A DNA stretch of 64,000 bases from NCBI GenBank assembly GCA_012960925.1, contig DUAG01000047.1, positions 1 to 64,000 of the forward strand. The letters are read 5' to 3'. The first letter of the stretch is position 1, and every line of letters starts with the position of its first letter. The notes beneath the pieces were generated by a model. That model saw nothing but the letters and a program-made list of their open reading frames with translations. It was not told the origin of the DNA and did not search any database. This document shows, one piece after another, positions 55,597-63,664 of this stretch. A program made the translations under genes and the position numbers. The DNA comes from Candidatus Manganitrophaceae bacterium (GTDB taxonomy: Bacteria; Nitrospirota; Nitrospiria; SBBL01; JAADHI01).

Positions 55597-56466
55597 ATGT
55601 GGATTTACCTGAACGATCGCTTTGTCCCTGAAGAAGAGGCAAAGGTCTCCATTTTCGATCATGGCTTTCTCTATGGAGATGGTCTGTTTGAGACGGTCCG
55701 GGCTTACTCTGGGCGAATCTTTGCCCTCTCAGAACATCTGGACAGGCTATCGCACTCCGCAGACCGCCTGGAAATTTTACTTCCCCCTCGCGCATCGCTC
55801 GAGACCCTTCTGTATGAAACACTCAGACAAAACCAACTCAACAATGCCATGCTCCGCCTCACGATCACTCGGGGCGAAGCGGGCATAGGCCTCGCCCCGA
55901 ATTCCAGGCCTAAGGCCAAAACAACCCTGGTGATTACACCCCGCCTGTTTGACGGATATGCTGCTGAATACTATAAAAATGGAGTCAGCGCGGCCATCGT
56001 CTCAGTGCGCCGGAATTCACCCGATGCATTGGACCCCGCACTAAAATCCTTGAGTTTTCTAAACAACGTCATGGCAAAAATAGAGGCAACTAAGAAGGGG
56101 GCTTTTGAAGGGATCTTCCTCGACCTGAAAGGACGCCTTTCGGAAGGAACAACGAGCAATCTCTTTTGGCTTCAGGATGGCGTGATCAAAACCCCCGCGG
56201 CCAGGGCGTCTATTTTAGAGGGAATCACGCGCGGTGTGGTTCTTGGTCTGGCAAAAAAGACGGGGATTTCCCTAAAAAAAGGCTGTTACCTCCCTGAAGA
56301 GCTTCTCGGCGCCGAGGAGGCTTTCTTAACGAACACCGGTCTGGAACTGATGCCCTTGACAAAGGTCAACGGGAAAAAGATCGGGACAGGCTTACCAGGC
56401 GGGATGACACGCAGGCTCCATCAGGCATTCAAGGAGGTGGTTGGCTTAGGAGCCTGTCGGACTTAG
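55597..56466 (+). CDS. pabC: class IV aminotransferase, probable aminodeoxychorismate lyase (PabC)
   Basis: A PLP enzyme of 289 residues. It has an N-terminal strand FDHGFLYGDGLFETVRAY, Arg in MLRLTITRG, the Lys Schiff-base region SLSFLNNVMAKIEATKKG, FLDLKGRLSEGTTSNLFW, and GITRGVVL. Its position 2 bases after pabB suggests it releases pyruvate from aminodeoxychorismate to give p-aminobenzoate. A branched-chain or D-amino acid aminotransferase is the alternative, as sequence motifs overlap. The last six codons (GACRT and the TAG) are in the left end of repeat C2. Confidence 0.86.
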   Translation: MWIYLNDRFVPEEEAKVSIFDHGFLYGDGLFETVRAYSGRIFALSEHLDRLSHSADRLEILLPPRASLETLLYETLRQNQLNNAMLRLTITRGEAGIGLAPNSRPKAKTTLVITPRLFDGYAAEYYKNGVSAAIVSVRRNSPDALDPALKSLSFLNNVMAKIEATKKGAFEGIFLDLKGRLSEGTTSNLFWLQDGVIKTPAARASILEGITRGVVLGLAKKTGISLKKGCYLPEELLGAEEAFLTNTGLELMPLTKVNGKKIGTGLPGGMTRRLHQAFKEVVGLGACRT

Positions 56467-56612
56467 AATGAATCTACTACGAAAAAGCCTTTGTGGCCCA
56501 TTTTCCAGATCATTTTCGTTAAATATGCCAGATATTCGCCTCAAATGATCAAAAAAATGGACTCAAAATGGCTTTCTCTCGCTACGATCACCTAAGTCCG
56601 ACAGGCTCCTAA
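56446..56612. repeat. family C inverted-repeat element (C2)
   Basis: About 167 bp between two convergent genes, with perfect 20-bp ends TTAGGAGCCTGTCGGACTTA and TAAGTCCGACAGGCTCCTAA. It supplies the stop codon of pabC on the left and of the CorC-like gene on the right (TAG, 56609-56611). Its strong symmetry could also serve as a two-way terminator. Confidence 0.92.
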
Positions 56613-57916
56613 GCCTTGGGGGAGGCCTTCTCCCTGACAGGCTTTTTTTCGACCTTCAATTTCGAGATACGCCGACCGTCTATGTCGACAACGGTAAATT
56701 TGTACTCCCCATAGCGAATATTCTCTCCCCCCTTTGGCATGCCCTGAAGCTGAGAAAGAACAAATCCACCCAAGGTCTCGTAGTCAGCAGACTCCGGGAC
56801 GGGAAAACCATATTCGCCTCTCAAATCTCTTACATTCAGAGAAGCATCGACAACCCATGACCCGTCTTTCATACGCTCTACAGGGCGGTCTTCCGTATCA
56901 AACTCGTCCTGAATCTCCCCAACAATCTCTTCGATGATGTCTTCCATCGTGACCAATCCCTCGACACTGCCATACTCATTAACGACAATCGCGAGCTGAG
57001 TTCTCCTCCGCTGCATCTCTTTAAGAAGGACGCTGACCTGCATTGTCTCCGGAACAAAATAGGGCGGGTGAAGAAGGTCTTTCACAACCACCGGTTTGCC
57101 GCGGTGCAGGATATCGAGTAAGTCCTTAAAATAAAGGATCCCGGAAATTTCATTCAGGTTGGTTTTAAACACAGGGTATCTGGAAAAGTTATTCTCGGTG
57201 ACGTATTCCAGAACTTCCTGAGAAGGGGTGTCGATCTGGATGGAAAGAATCTTCGGTCTCGGAACCATGACTTCCTTGACCGAGGTATCCGTAAACTCAA
57301 ATACACTGTGGATCAACTCCTGTTCCGTCTCGTCAAAGACCCCTTTTTCCCTCCCCTCTTTTAACATCAGCTTGATTTCATCTTCTGAGATATAACTTCC
57401 AGAAACAATCCTCCCTCCCTCCGAGCCTAAAAAAATCCGAGTTGAAGCCGTCAGCACGCGGACAAAGGGGCGCAATATCTTGGCAAGAAGGTTCACTGGT
57501 TTTGCAAGCGCCAAGGCAATCTGGTCAGGATATTTCAGGGCCAGGGACTTTGGGACCAGTTCACCCAGAACAAGGGAGAAGTAGGAAATTCCGATCACAA
57601 CCAGAAATACCGAAATAAACTCACTGGACGATTGCAAGAAGGGAATCTTATCGATAAAAGGCTTAATTGACCCGACCGCGGTGATACCGCCAATGGCCGC
57701 AGCCGCCGATCCGAGGAGGGTCACTCCGATCTGAACCGTCGCCAAAAAAGGCTCCGGATTGGCCTGGAGCTGTTGCACATACCCTGCGTGGGGATTCCCC
57801 GCCTCAGTCAAACGCTTAATGTTGCTTTTTCGAGCGGCGATGACCGCAATTTCCGCCGAAGAAAAAAACCCGTTCGCCAAAATAAGGACAAGGATCAGCG
57901 TAAATTCAAACAGCAT
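56609..57916 (-). CDS. CorC/HlyC-family (CNNM-like) membrane protein
   Basis: A 435-residue protein. A DUF21/CNNM membrane domain (about 1-185, four hydrophobic segments, FSSAEIAVIAARKS, GELVPKSLALKYPD) precedes a CBS pair (about 205-330; VMVPRPKI, SRYPVFK, EYGSVEGLVTMEDIIEEIVGEI) and a CorC_HlyC C-terminal domain (about 345-425). Members have been linked to magnesium or cobalt transport and to resistance functions; many annotated as hemolysins are not. The stop codon is in repeat C2, so the last residue before it borders element DNA. Monocistronic. Confidence 0.9.
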   Translation of the reverse strand: MLFEFTLILVLILANGFFSSAEIAVIAARKSNIKRLTEAGNPHAGYVQQLQANPEPFLATVQIGVTLLGSAAAAIGGITAVGSIKPFIDKIPFLQSSSEFISVFLVVIGISYFSLVLGELVPKSLALKYPDQIALALAKPVNLLAKILRPFVRVLTASTRIFLGSEGGRIVSGSYISEDEIKLMLKEGREKGVFDETEQELIHSVFEFTDTSVKEVMVPRPKILSIQIDTPSQEVLEYVTENNFSRYPVFKTNLNEISGILYFKDLLDILHRGKPVVVKDLLHPPYFVPETMQVSVLLKEMQRRRTQLAIVVNEYGSVEGLVTMEDIIEEIVGEIQDEFDTEDRPVERMKDGSWVVDASLNVRDLRGEYGFPVPESADYETLGGFVLSQLQGMPKGGENIRYGEYKFTVVDIDGRRISKLKVEKKPVREKASPKA

Positions 57917-58067
57917 ATAGATAGAACCTCATACCATCAAAGATACCATAAAACAACAGGACGAACAAGAGATCGTCAGGGATGTGTCGAGGTGTGGCAG
58001 TCTCATGGGTTCGGAAATAAGTATTGTATATTATAATCCTGTATTATCAGGAGGATAAACTATCCAT

Positions 58068-58103
58068 CCCCTCAAGGCTCTGGAATGAGGGAGCTCTTTT
58101 TTT
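58068..58103 (+). terminator. hairpin with T-run, possible attenuator before the TPR-barrel gene
   Basis: A six-bp stem (CCCTCA with TGAGGG) or an overlapping stem (GGCTC with GAGCT) is followed by seven T (58097-58103). It lies 57 bases before the start of the TPR-barrel gene at 58160 and 31 bases after a TATAAT-like hexamer (58032-58037). A short leader transcript could end here. The stem is weak and the promoter lacks a good -35. Confidence 0.35.
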
Positions 58104-58159
58104 ATTGACTTTTCAGTCTATTAACGGTAACGTACGCCGCATTATCCATCTGTGAACGG

Positions 58160-61100
58160 ATGGTCGGCTTCCCGAAGGTTCTTTCGTTGGATGGAGACTT
58201 GAACAGACGAACCCGTACGCGTTTTCGATCGATCGTTCTCCTCTCTCTGCTTCTCACTCTTATATTTCAGAATCATGCCTGGACACAGCAGCTGAGCCTC
58301 GACTCTTTGTGCCTCTCTGACCCGAGAATAGATCTCCCAGTGTCTCAGTTTCTTATGTCCCGTATATATGGGCGATATAACTGGAAAATCACCCATTGTG
58401 CGCTTCCCCCCGAATTCTCCCCTATGGAAAAAGGAGTTGCGGCGCTTCAGCGAGGAGATCTCAAGAAAGCAGAAGCCAAGTTCCTGGAGGTCCTAGAGAC
58501 CGATCCGAAACATCCATTTGCAAATCTTCACCTCGGGAACATCTTTTTATCCACGGGGCGATTCGATATGGCCTTTCCTGCCCTGAACCGTGCCATTGCC
58601 TCAAACCCCGGCCTCGTACAGGCCCATCTTTTCCTCGCCAATCTACATGAAAGGCAAGGGAGGCTCACGGAAGCGATCAGAACCGTCCAGAAGGCCTACA
58701 TGCTCTTTCCTGAGGAGACATCTCCCGAGGCAAAGGCTCTATCTAGTCGGCTGGCGCGCCTGAGAAATCAGCTCGAAAGCAAGACAAGCTTCGAACGGGG
58801 AGTCAAGCTCTTGCGGGAAGGGAACAACGAGGCTGCGGAAGCGGCGTTTCGGTCCGTTCTGGCCCTTCAAGCTGAGAATGTTCAAGCCTACCACTTCCTG
58901 GGCCTTTCTCTCGGGATTCAAAACCGCTTTGAGGAGGCAATCGAACAGTTCGAGGCCTTGCTCCGGATTCAACCGAAATCGATCGATTCCAGAACGCGCC
59001 TGTCGGAACTTTATCAATCGGGAGGGAGACTCACTGACGCCCGGTCGGAACTTGAAACGGGACTCTTTTTTCTGGAAGACAAGGATGGTCCGCTCGCCCA
59101 GTCTCTGGAAGAGAAATTGGATGATGTCGAAAATAGAATCGAATTGAAAGGATTCTTGGATCGGAGTTCAAAAGCGATCTTAGATAAAAGGGTTGACGTA
59201 GCAATCGCAACGCTACAGGACATCCTGAAGATCAATCCAGAACATGCCCTCAGCTATTTCAACCTTGGAAACATTTGGGCACAGAAAAACCGCTTCGACC
59301 TGGCGGAACTTCACTTTAAAAAGGCGCTTAAAATCTCCCCAGCATTCACAGAGGCCTATCAACGCTTAGGACAAGTCTACGGGATCATGCGCTCCTTTGG
59401 AAAGGCCAAACAACAATACGAATCAGCCCTGGCAACCCCGGGCGGGAAGCTTAAACCAATAAAAGGAAGACTGAAGGCCTTAATTGTTCAAAGCGAAGAA
59501 AGGATGCGACAAACCAGTGCGGCTGCGGAAAACGCCTCCCAGGCATCTCGGGAACACATTGAGGGCGGTGATCCTGAAAAAGCGCTTGCGTTTTTGGAAC
59601 GCGCCGTTTTTCTCGATCCGGAAAATTCAAAATACCATTTTTCCCTGGGAGAGCTCTATGAACAAAAAGGTGACATCGACCGGGCATTGAATGAAATGCG
59701 GGGAGCCCTGGTCTTTAATCCGAACCTTATCCAGGCCCACCAAAACCTCGGACGCCTACTTGAAAAAAAAGGATACGTCTACCAAGCGGTGAAGGAGTGG
59801 AAACTGGCCTATGCCCTTCAACCCTCGGGTCGAAATAAGCAGGAACTTATGCGCTTGGCACGGAAGCTGAAAGAAACAGAGAAACAAACGTTTGCCCTGA
59901 TCGCGCAGGCGGAGGAAGAAGCCCGGGAGGAGAGAAAGACGGCAGCGATCGAATTTCTGAAAAAGGCGCTTCTGCTCGCACCGGATAATTTAAGGATCCG
60001 TTTGATTCTTGGCGATCTTTATACGGAAACACGGGATGTGACTGCCGCTTACGCTGAACTCAATGCCGTTTTAATGCTGGAGGAGAAGCACGAGGGGGCA
60101 AAATATCGCTTGGGAAAGCTCTATTCCTCCGCGGGGCAATGGCGAGACGCCGAAAGGATTTTCCAGGAAATGCTTCAAGGGGAAGGACGCTCCGAGCACA
60201 TTCGTGAAAAGGCCGAAACAGCGCTGGCACTTGCCTTGAAAAGACTAAGGAATGAAAAAAGCGCACAACGGCATCTGCAGCGGGGAAATCGCTTCTTCTC
60301 GGCACACGACTACCTTGCCGCGATAGAATCATACGAAAGGATACTCACAATCTACCCTTCCCACGTAAGAAGCCTCTATCAGACAGGCTTTTCTCATGAA
60401 AACCTAAGCGAAAATGAGAAAGCAATCCGTTTCTATGAGAAGGTCCTGGACCTCGACCCCCGGCATGTACAGGCACGCCAACGCCTCGGCTTTATCCATG
60501 AGACGGAAGGGAAAAATGAAAAAGCCATTCAGATATACCGGGCGACACTGCCTCTTTTCAATGGAGAAGACGATCCTGAGGCAGTTTGGGTCAAAAATCG
60601 TTTAAGCGTGCTAGAAAAGCGTCTTGTCGTCTCCATTAATCATGTGGTACTCAGCTATAACAGCAACCCGGCGGGATCTTCCAATCCTAAGGGAGACCTT
60701 TCTTCAAATCTGGGCATTGATCTGACCTACTACATCCGAAAAGACCGGCGTATTCAGATCCCTTTCGCTGTCAGCACTCACAACACATTCTTCTTTCAAT
60801 CGAATTCCTATTTTAGTAGTGAAAGTTTTTCCCTCTCCGTCACAGGACTGGATTCACCCTTCTCTTATTCTGCCGGCTACACCCTTCGGCTGGGTCTGGC
60901 AAAAGATGGGGTGACGGGGACGGACAATATCGGAAGAATCGGGCTAACCTGGACCGGGGCACTTCCGTCAACGATCGGCCTGGACTACAGATACACCACC
61001 TTTACTTCTGTCAGCAATGAAAACTTTGATGCCATCCGGCAAAATCTTCGGCTGAGCCTGACGCAAAGGTGGGGAAGGGACAGCGCAACACTCTCATACC

Positions 61101-61471
61101 GCCTCGCTGACAATAACGCAAATCTGAACGATCAGGCCTCTCAGACGAACGGGATAGGACTCTCATATAACAAGGCCCTCTCAGACAAGATCAGAGTGGG
61201 CATTTCCATTAATTTTGAGCGCGTTCAATTTATCAATACGGATTCGCGGGAGAAAATCCACCGAAGGAATATTTTCAGGAGCCTCGGCCTGACCACCTCT
61301 TATGTGCTCCAAAAGAATCTGGTCTTCAATTTAAGCTATACCGAACAGCGCAACCGGTCCAATCTTCCCTCCGGCGCCATCACGGTAGAACAACGTCTTT
61401 CCGGGCAAGCGACTTCACTCGGGAGCTATAATCAACGACTGTTGAACCTGAGCGCAAACTGGTCTTTCTAA
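58160..61471 (+). CDS. TPR protein fused to a C-terminal outer-membrane beta-barrel
   Basis: An 1103-residue exported protein. A signal peptide (about 21-42, ending HAWTQ) is followed by about 800 residues of TPR-like helical hairpins (DPKHPFANLHLGNIFLSTGRF, NPEHALSYFNLGNIWAQKNRF and others), in at least three blocks with charged linkers. The last 270 residues are strand-rich, with Tyr/Ser/Asn alternation, and end LSANWSF, the usual beta-barrel end signal. The layout resembles outer-membrane polysaccharide export proteins with periplasmic TPRs (AlgK/AlgE-like fused, PgaA-like). No glycosyltransferase genes are adjacent, so the role is open. The start codon is uncertain. The stop TAA is the first part of repeat A5. 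Confidence 0.82.
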   Translation: MVGFPKVLSLDGDLNRRTRTRFRSIVLLSLLLTLIFQNHAWTQQLSLDSLCLSDPRIDLPVSQFLMSRIYGRYNWKITHCALPPEFSPMEKGVAALQRGDLKKAEAKFLEVLETDPKHPFANLHLGNIFLSTGRFDMAFPALNRAIASNPGLVQAHLFLANLHERQGRLTEAIRTVQKAYMLFPEETSPEAKALSSRLARLRNQLESKTSFERGVKLLREGNNEAAEAAFRSVLALQAENVQAYHFLGLSLGIQNRFEEAIEQFEALLRIQPKSIDSRTRLSELYQSGGRLTDARSELETGLFFLEDKDGPLAQSLEEKLDDVENRIELKGFLDRSSKAILDKRVDVAIATLQDILKINPEHALSYFNLGNIWAQKNRFDLAELHFKKALKISPAFTEAYQRLGQVYGIMRSFGKAKQQYESALATPGGKLKPIKGRLKALIVQSEERMRQTSAAAENASQASREHIEGGDPEKALAFLERAVFLDPENSKYHFSLGELYEQKGDIDRALNEMRGALVFNPNLIQAHQNLGRLLEKKGYVYQAVKEWKLAYALQPSGRNKQELMRLARKLKETEKQTFALIAQAEEEAREERKTAAIEFLKKALLLAPDNLRIRLILGDLYTETRDVTAAYAELNAVLMLEEKHEGAKYRLGKLYSSAGQWRDAERIFQEMLQGEGRSEHIREKAETALALALKRLRNEKSAQRHLQRGNRFFSAHDYLAAIESYERILTIYPSHVRSLYQTGFSHENLSENEKAIRFYEKVLDLDPRHVQARQRLGFIHETEGKNEKAIQIYRATLPLFNGEDDPEAVWVKNRLSVLEKRLVVSINHVVLSYNSNPAGSSNPKGDLSSNLGIDLTYYIRKDRRIQIPFAVSTHNTFFFQSNSYFSSESFSLSVTGLDSPFSYSAGYTLRLGLAKDGVTGTDNIGRIGLTWTGALPSTIGLDYRYTTFTSVSNENFDAIRQNLRLSLTQRWGRDSATLSYRLADNNANLNDQASQTNGIGLSYNKALSDKIRVGISINFERVQFINTDSREKIHRRNIFRSLGLTTSYVLQKNLVFNLSYTEQRNRSNLPSGAITVEQRLSGQATSLGSYNQRLLNLSANWSF

Positions 61472-61731
61472 GGAACCTCTGATTAAGTCCGGGTTGGTAC
61501 GCATCGCATAAGCATAAAAATATTTAAGTTCAACTCGTATCGAAGAATCATTCCCATTCTTTGGGAAGGTTCTTCCATTTTCCAGGAGATCTTATGTTTT
61601 GATTTAAGGCGTAAATCGCAGAGGATGGTTCTCGCGAAGCCATAGCCTGCTATTGTCAAGATTTACAACGCAGAAGCGGAACATTTTTGCCCTGAAAAAA
61701 CTATCCGCGACTTATTCAGAGGTTCCCTGAG
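61469..61731. repeat. family A inverted-repeat element with internal insertion (A5)
   Basis: About 263 bp. Ends TAAGGAACCTCTGATTAAGTCCGGG and CGACTTATTCAGAGGTTCCC are family A, as is the core from TCCAGGAGATCTTATG on. About 85 bp (61497-61580, AT-rich) unlike any other copy is inserted after the left end. The left end begins in the stop codon of the TPR-barrel gene. Confidence 0.87.
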
Positions 61732-61804
61732 TCAAACCGCTACAGAGGCCTCACGATCCCTGCGGGGAGGAGCTCTTGGAGATTTTGCCCAAAATCAGGA
61801 ATGA

Positions 61805-61980
61805 CCTAAGATCTACGATTGGATCTTGGGATAAACCGCATAAGTCACCTGAAAGACTAGGCCAGAGGCCATAAGGACGACCGAGGCGTACTCACCCGTA
61901 CGGTGAGGAGCAAAATGGCCGATAACGCAATACAAGCAGGCCAATCGGCAGTTCCTAATTCCGTCATCGCGGAATTAGGG
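61805..61980. repeat. family B palindromic element (B4)
   Basis: About 176 bp, the closest relative of B2: outer hairpin with TTGGATCTTGGGATAAAC, core AGGCCAGAGGCCATAAGG, central hairpin CTCACC-CGTAC-GGTGAG, GGCCGATAACGCA and terminal hairpin CTAATTCCG...CGGAATTAG. It ends 70 bases before the DUF1302 protein ATG. With A5 it fills most of the 61472-62050 gap, which has no gene. Confidence 0.85.
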
Positions 61981-62050
61981 GATGAAGAGCCTATTGACAT
62001 CTTGTGGATAACATTCTAAGTTAGACCTTTTCGCTAAAACTTGAGAAAGA

Positions 62051-63664
62051 ATGCTATTTGCCCCCTTTAGAATCAAACAGACCAGAGGATCTTCCCATGG
62101 GAGGCCTTGCGGACTCCGTGTTGTCCGATCGGCCATCGTTCTGGCCTTCTTACTGCATGCCGGACTCGCCTGGGCACAGATCGATGTAGAGGACATCTTT
62201 CCAAGCATCCTTGCCCCCGAACGAAAGAAAGCGCCCTCCGAAGTCAAGAAAGAAGCCCTGCCGGAGGAGAAAGCGCCCAAGGCGCCACCCTCCGTGCTCG
62301 ACCGGGCACTCAAGCGCATCAGTCACGATTTGACCTGGGGTGGATATCTACGGAATGAGACCGCTTTTCGGATCGTAGACCCGACCGGATTTGACAAAAT
62401 CCTCAATATCATACAACTTGAAGGTCGCTACCGCCTGACTCCGAGGGTAAGCCTCTCCGGACGCTTTTGGGCCTTTTATGACGCGGCATACGATGTAGAA
62501 AGTATCAGCACAGTCAGCCCTCGCAAAGGTTCCACCGTCCCCTGCCCGGAAGAAGTAAATCCGAACAACCTCGACCTGGATAATCCCTGCAATATTGAGA
62601 TCGTGGATCATCGGACCAAGTTCAAAGAACTCTACCTTGATATCAACATGGAGAACTTCGATCTCCGGATCGGCAGGCAGATCGTCCGTTGGGGGGTCGT
62701 GGAAGGATCCCGGGTCACCGACGAGGTCAACCCTCTCGATTTTTACGAATTGATCTTAAGGGATATTGATGACCGATATATCCCCCTCTTCATGGTCAAG
62801 GGGGATCTTTACCTGGGGGCCAACTCCTTTGAGGCAATCTGGATTCCCGAGGTTCGAGGTCACCGTCCCGCGCCGCGGGGGAGCGAGTGGGAACAGTTTC
62901 AGCTTCTACCGGGACATATCAAACCAAGGCATGCATTCCAGGATATTACAGACTTGGATCAATTTAAGGAGGATATCGATAACGGCGAGTATGCCTTAAA
63001 ATACACGCGCGTCTTCACTGGCCATGAGATTTCTTTCAGTTACTTTTATACCTGGGATGATTTTCCGGCCTCCTTTAGAAGCATCCAGGAGGCGACTATT
63101 TTCGGAGGTGAGGTCGCGGTTGATTTTCAACCGCGTCACAACCGGCTCACAATTTTGGGGACCACGTTCTCCAAGACCTTTCCCAGTTTTGTCTTAAACG
63201 CAGAGGCGGTTTATGTTGATGGAAAAATGTTTGGAACCCGCCTACAAAATCAGCCTTCGGCGGAGTTCGGGGAAAAACAAAGGGATTTTGTGAAGGGCGC
63301 AATCGGATTTGACGCCTATGTCCTCGGCGTCGACATCTCACCCGCAATCATCCTCCAATACATTTTCTACCATGATGAGGCGATCATCCAGGACCGCCTC
63401 GATACCGTCATCGCTCTCTTCCTCCGAAAGGAATTTGTTCATAATGTCTGGTCGGGGAATCTGCTCCTTTTAAGATTTGAAAATGACAATGACTGGCTGA
63501 TCCGCCCCCGCACCAACTATAACGTGACCGACCGGGTCCGCCTCTCTTTCGGACTGGATCTCTTTGAGGGAAAGATCGGAAGCGGCCAGCCGGGAGAATT
63601 TAATTTTATCGGATTTTTCGACAATAACGATCGACTCTTTTGGGATATTACCTACAGTTTCTGA
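62051..63664 (+). CDS. DUF1302 outer-membrane protein
   Basis: A 537-residue protein with a signal peptide (about 26-42, ending LAWAQ). The mature part is a beta-barrel of the DUF1302 type, in which the motif IGRQIVRWGVVEGSRVTDEVNPLDFYE is diagnostic. The C terminus ends FWDITYSF, a typical barrel end. Such proteins are often encoded beside DUF1329 lipoproteins or RND-type exporters, and may take part in export or lipid movement. The lipoprotein gene that overlaps its stop codon fits an outer-membrane-linked module. Substrate unknown. GAGAAAG before the ATG is a weak ribosome site. Confidence 0.85.
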   Translation: MLFAPFRIKQTRGSSHGRPCGLRVVRSAIVLAFLLHAGLAWAQIDVEDIFPSILAPERKKAPSEVKKEALPEEKAPKAPPSVLDRALKRISHDLTWGGYLRNETAFRIVDPTGFDKILNIIQLEGRYRLTPRVSLSGRFWAFYDAAYDVESISTVSPRKGSTVPCPEEVNPNNLDLDNPCNIEIVDHRTKFKELYLDINMENFDLRIGRQIVRWGVVEGSRVTDEVNPLDFYELILRDIDDRYIPLFMVKGDLYLGANSFEAIWIPEVRGHRPAPRGSEWEQFQLLPGHIKPRHAFQDITDLDQFKEDIDNGEYALKYTRVFTGHEISFSYFYTWDDFPASFRSIQEATIFGGEVAVDFQPRHNRLTILGTTFSKTFPSFVLNAEAVYVDGKMFGTRLQNQPSAEFGEKQRDFVKGAIGFDAYVLGVDISPAIILQYIFYHDEAIIQDRLDTVIALFLRKEFVHNVWSGNLLLLRFENDNDWLIRPRTNYNVTDRVRLSFGLDLFEGKIGSGQPGEFNFIGFFDNNDRLFWDITYSF

